Part shown: positions 5,911-6,898 of the stretch, piece after piece | Layout of the letters: each line of letters starts with the position of its first letter | Numbering within the stretch: the first letter of the stretch is position 1 | From: Oligoflexus sp. | GTDB taxonomy: Bacteria; Bdellovibrionota_B; Oligoflexia; Oligoflexales; Oligoflexaceae | Assembly: GCA_030151925.1 (NCBI GenBank) | Contig: JASLCY010000552.1 | Location: 1-6,898, forward strand | Direction: 5' to 3' | DNA length: 6,898 bases | Program-made: the position numbers and the translations under genes | The notes under the pieces: model-generated | What the model saw: only the letters and a program-made list of their open reading frames with translations | The model's database searches: none | Told to the model about the DNA's origin: nothing

Positions 5911-6898
5911 TGTTTTGCACCTTCGGGGTATTTTCCTTCGCCTTCGGTTCCAGCGCGCGGTCCGGCGGGAGCGACGGCTGGCCTTGCATATCCTGGATGA
6001 TCTTTTCCTGCTTCTTGATCACTTCTTTCTGCTGATCGATCTCGGCGTCCTTCTGAGCGTTCTTCTGCGTGAGGTCGTTCAGCTTGTCTTCGGCGTCGCG
6101 ACGGAGCAGCTCGACCTTGTCTTTTTCCGCCGCGAGCTTGTTGCGTTCGCGGCCGACGTTGACGATCTTGTCCTTCAGGCGGTCTTTGACCTTCTCCAGC
6201 TCCTTGCGCTTCGATTCGAGATCGAGGGCCATCTTCGAACGGGCCTCGTCGAAGCCTGCCCAGCGCATGCTGTATTCGTCTTCCCAAGTGTTCGATTCAC
6301 GCTCGGTGATATTGCCGTTGATCGATTCGGTCCAGTGGACGTCGGCGAGATCCGCCGTCGTGATATCGCCCGTACCGCGAACCTTGACGTAGGGGATGCG
6401 CGCTGTCGCCCTTTGGCTGTTCGCTTCCCATTCGTTCTGGGAGGCGCGCTGCGCTTCGACGATGACGTCGCCGTTCTCAAACTTACGCACGACCTTCATC
6501 TTGATCACGCTCGGCATCTTCGCGTCCGGCATGCCGGGCTCGAGCTTCGGCAGGGCCGCGACCAACTCATCCTGGATCGCTTTAGACTTGGAGGTGTTCG
6601 CGTCGGCCGCAGGAGTCTGCGCCGCAGGGGCGGCCGGAGTCGTAGGTTTGTCCTTGCGGTTCACGACCACCTGGACATCGAGGAAATCGCCGATTTCTCC
6701 ACGTTGAGGATCCGTGAAGAGATAATTGTCGGGGTTTTTCAATGAAAGGAGAGAGCCCGTGTAGTTTTCGTTCTCTTTAGCAACAACTTCAATATTTTGT
6801 CTTTTTGTATAAACTTCGGATCCACTATCTGCTCGATCTTCAATAGGTCTTCTATGACCGAGATTGGCGGACTTGCCTTCCTTTTCATACATATTCCT
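5903..6898 (-). CDS. flgH: FlgH-like flagellar L-ring protein with C-terminal coiled coil, 5' end outside window
   Basis: FlgH is a lipoprotein forming the outer-membrane L-ring. Numbering from the ATG at 6892, the family pattern appears as GSLLSLKNPDNYLFTDPQRG (46-65) then EIGDFLDVQVVV, matching the SLW-x-P...LF-x-D...x-VGDI start of FlgH. A Pro/Thr/Ala-rich linker follows (81-100). Residues 128-195 give the second half: FENGDVIVEAQRASQNEWEA, then YVKVRGTGDITTADLADVHW. Residues 217-303 form a charged coiled coil (MALDLESKRKELEKVKDRLK onward to EVIKKQEKIIQ), with a polar tail ending VQNNG. FlgH is usually about 230 aa without such a coil. The frame stays open to the window edge, and no well-spaced ribosome-binding site precedes the ATG, so the lipoprotein signal and true start probably lie outside. 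The flgI overlap supports the call. Confidence 0.88.
   Translation of the reverse strand, partial: RNMYEKEGKSANLGHRRPIEDRADSGSEVYTKRQNIEVVAKENENYTGSLLSLKNPDNYLFTDPQRGEIGDFLDVQVVVNRKDKPTTPAAPAAQTPAADANTSKSKAIQDELVAALPKLEPGMPDAKMPSVIKMKVVRKFENGDVIVEAQRASQNEWEANSQRATARIPYVKVRGTGDITTADLADVHWTESINGNITERESNTWEDEYSMRWAGFDEARSKMALDLESKRKELEKVKDRLKDKIVNVGRERNKLAAEKDKVELLRRDAEDKLNDLTQKNAQKDAEIDQQKEVIKKQEKIIQDMQGQPSLPPDRALEPKAKENTPKVQNNG

Noticed and set aside
5092..6745. Two long plus-strand open frames (302 and 406 codons) opposite flgI and flgH
   Set aside because: Where they are long they are in-phase antisense to flgI and flgH respectively; their translations are biased and match nothing I recognise.
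1..6898. Mobile elements, CRISPR arrays, tRNA or rRNA genes
   Set aside because: I see no terminal repeats, spaced direct repeats, transposase or RNA gene signatures; the window is filled by one collinear flagellar operon.

Overview
The window holds most of a late flagellar operon of a Gram-negative bacterium, read on the minus strand (right to left). The gene order is flgH (5' end outside the window), flgI, a short flgJ, flgM, flgN, flgK, flgL, csrA, fliW. The L-ring and P-ring genes imply an outer membrane. The pairing of fliW with a csrA that has a C-terminal extension, next to flgM-flgN-flgK-flgL, is unlike enteric bacteria and resembles the former deltaproteobacteria (Desulfobacterota, Bdellovibrionota and relatives). 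The coding regions are GC-rich with GC-biased third positions. I cannot name a genus from this.

Layout from the right edge: flgH (outer-membrane L-ring) has an unusual long C-terminal coiled coil and overlaps flgI (periplasmic P-ring). flgI overlaps or abuts flgJ, which has only the rod-binding domain. Next come flgM (anti-sigma-28), flgN (export chaperone), flgK and flgL (hook-filament junction). The operon ends with csrA (RNA-binding translational regulator) and fliW (CsrA antagonist and flagellin-binding assembly factor). Gaps from flgH to csrA run from overlaps to about 40 bases, so these genes are probably co-transcribed. A 96-base leader separates csrA from fliW. A strong terminator hairpin with a T-run on the minus strand follows fliW. 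The 3' end of an unidentified plus-strand gene converges on it at the left edge. No stretch longer than 300 bases lacks a gene.

Together the genes cover three steps: finishing the rod and its outer rings (FlgH, FlgI, FlgJ); the checkpoint that frees sigma-28 when FlgM is exported, with FlgN delivering FlgK and FlgL; and post-transcriptional control by CsrA and FliW. The most interesting points are the FlgH coiled-coil extension, a near-consensus CsrA site on the flgL ribosome-binding site with further candidates before csrA and fliW, a possible 23-codon ORF in the fliW leader, and the long CsrA and FliW tails. The operon as a whole is a recognisable flagellar cluster; I see no sign of a new defence or mobile system.
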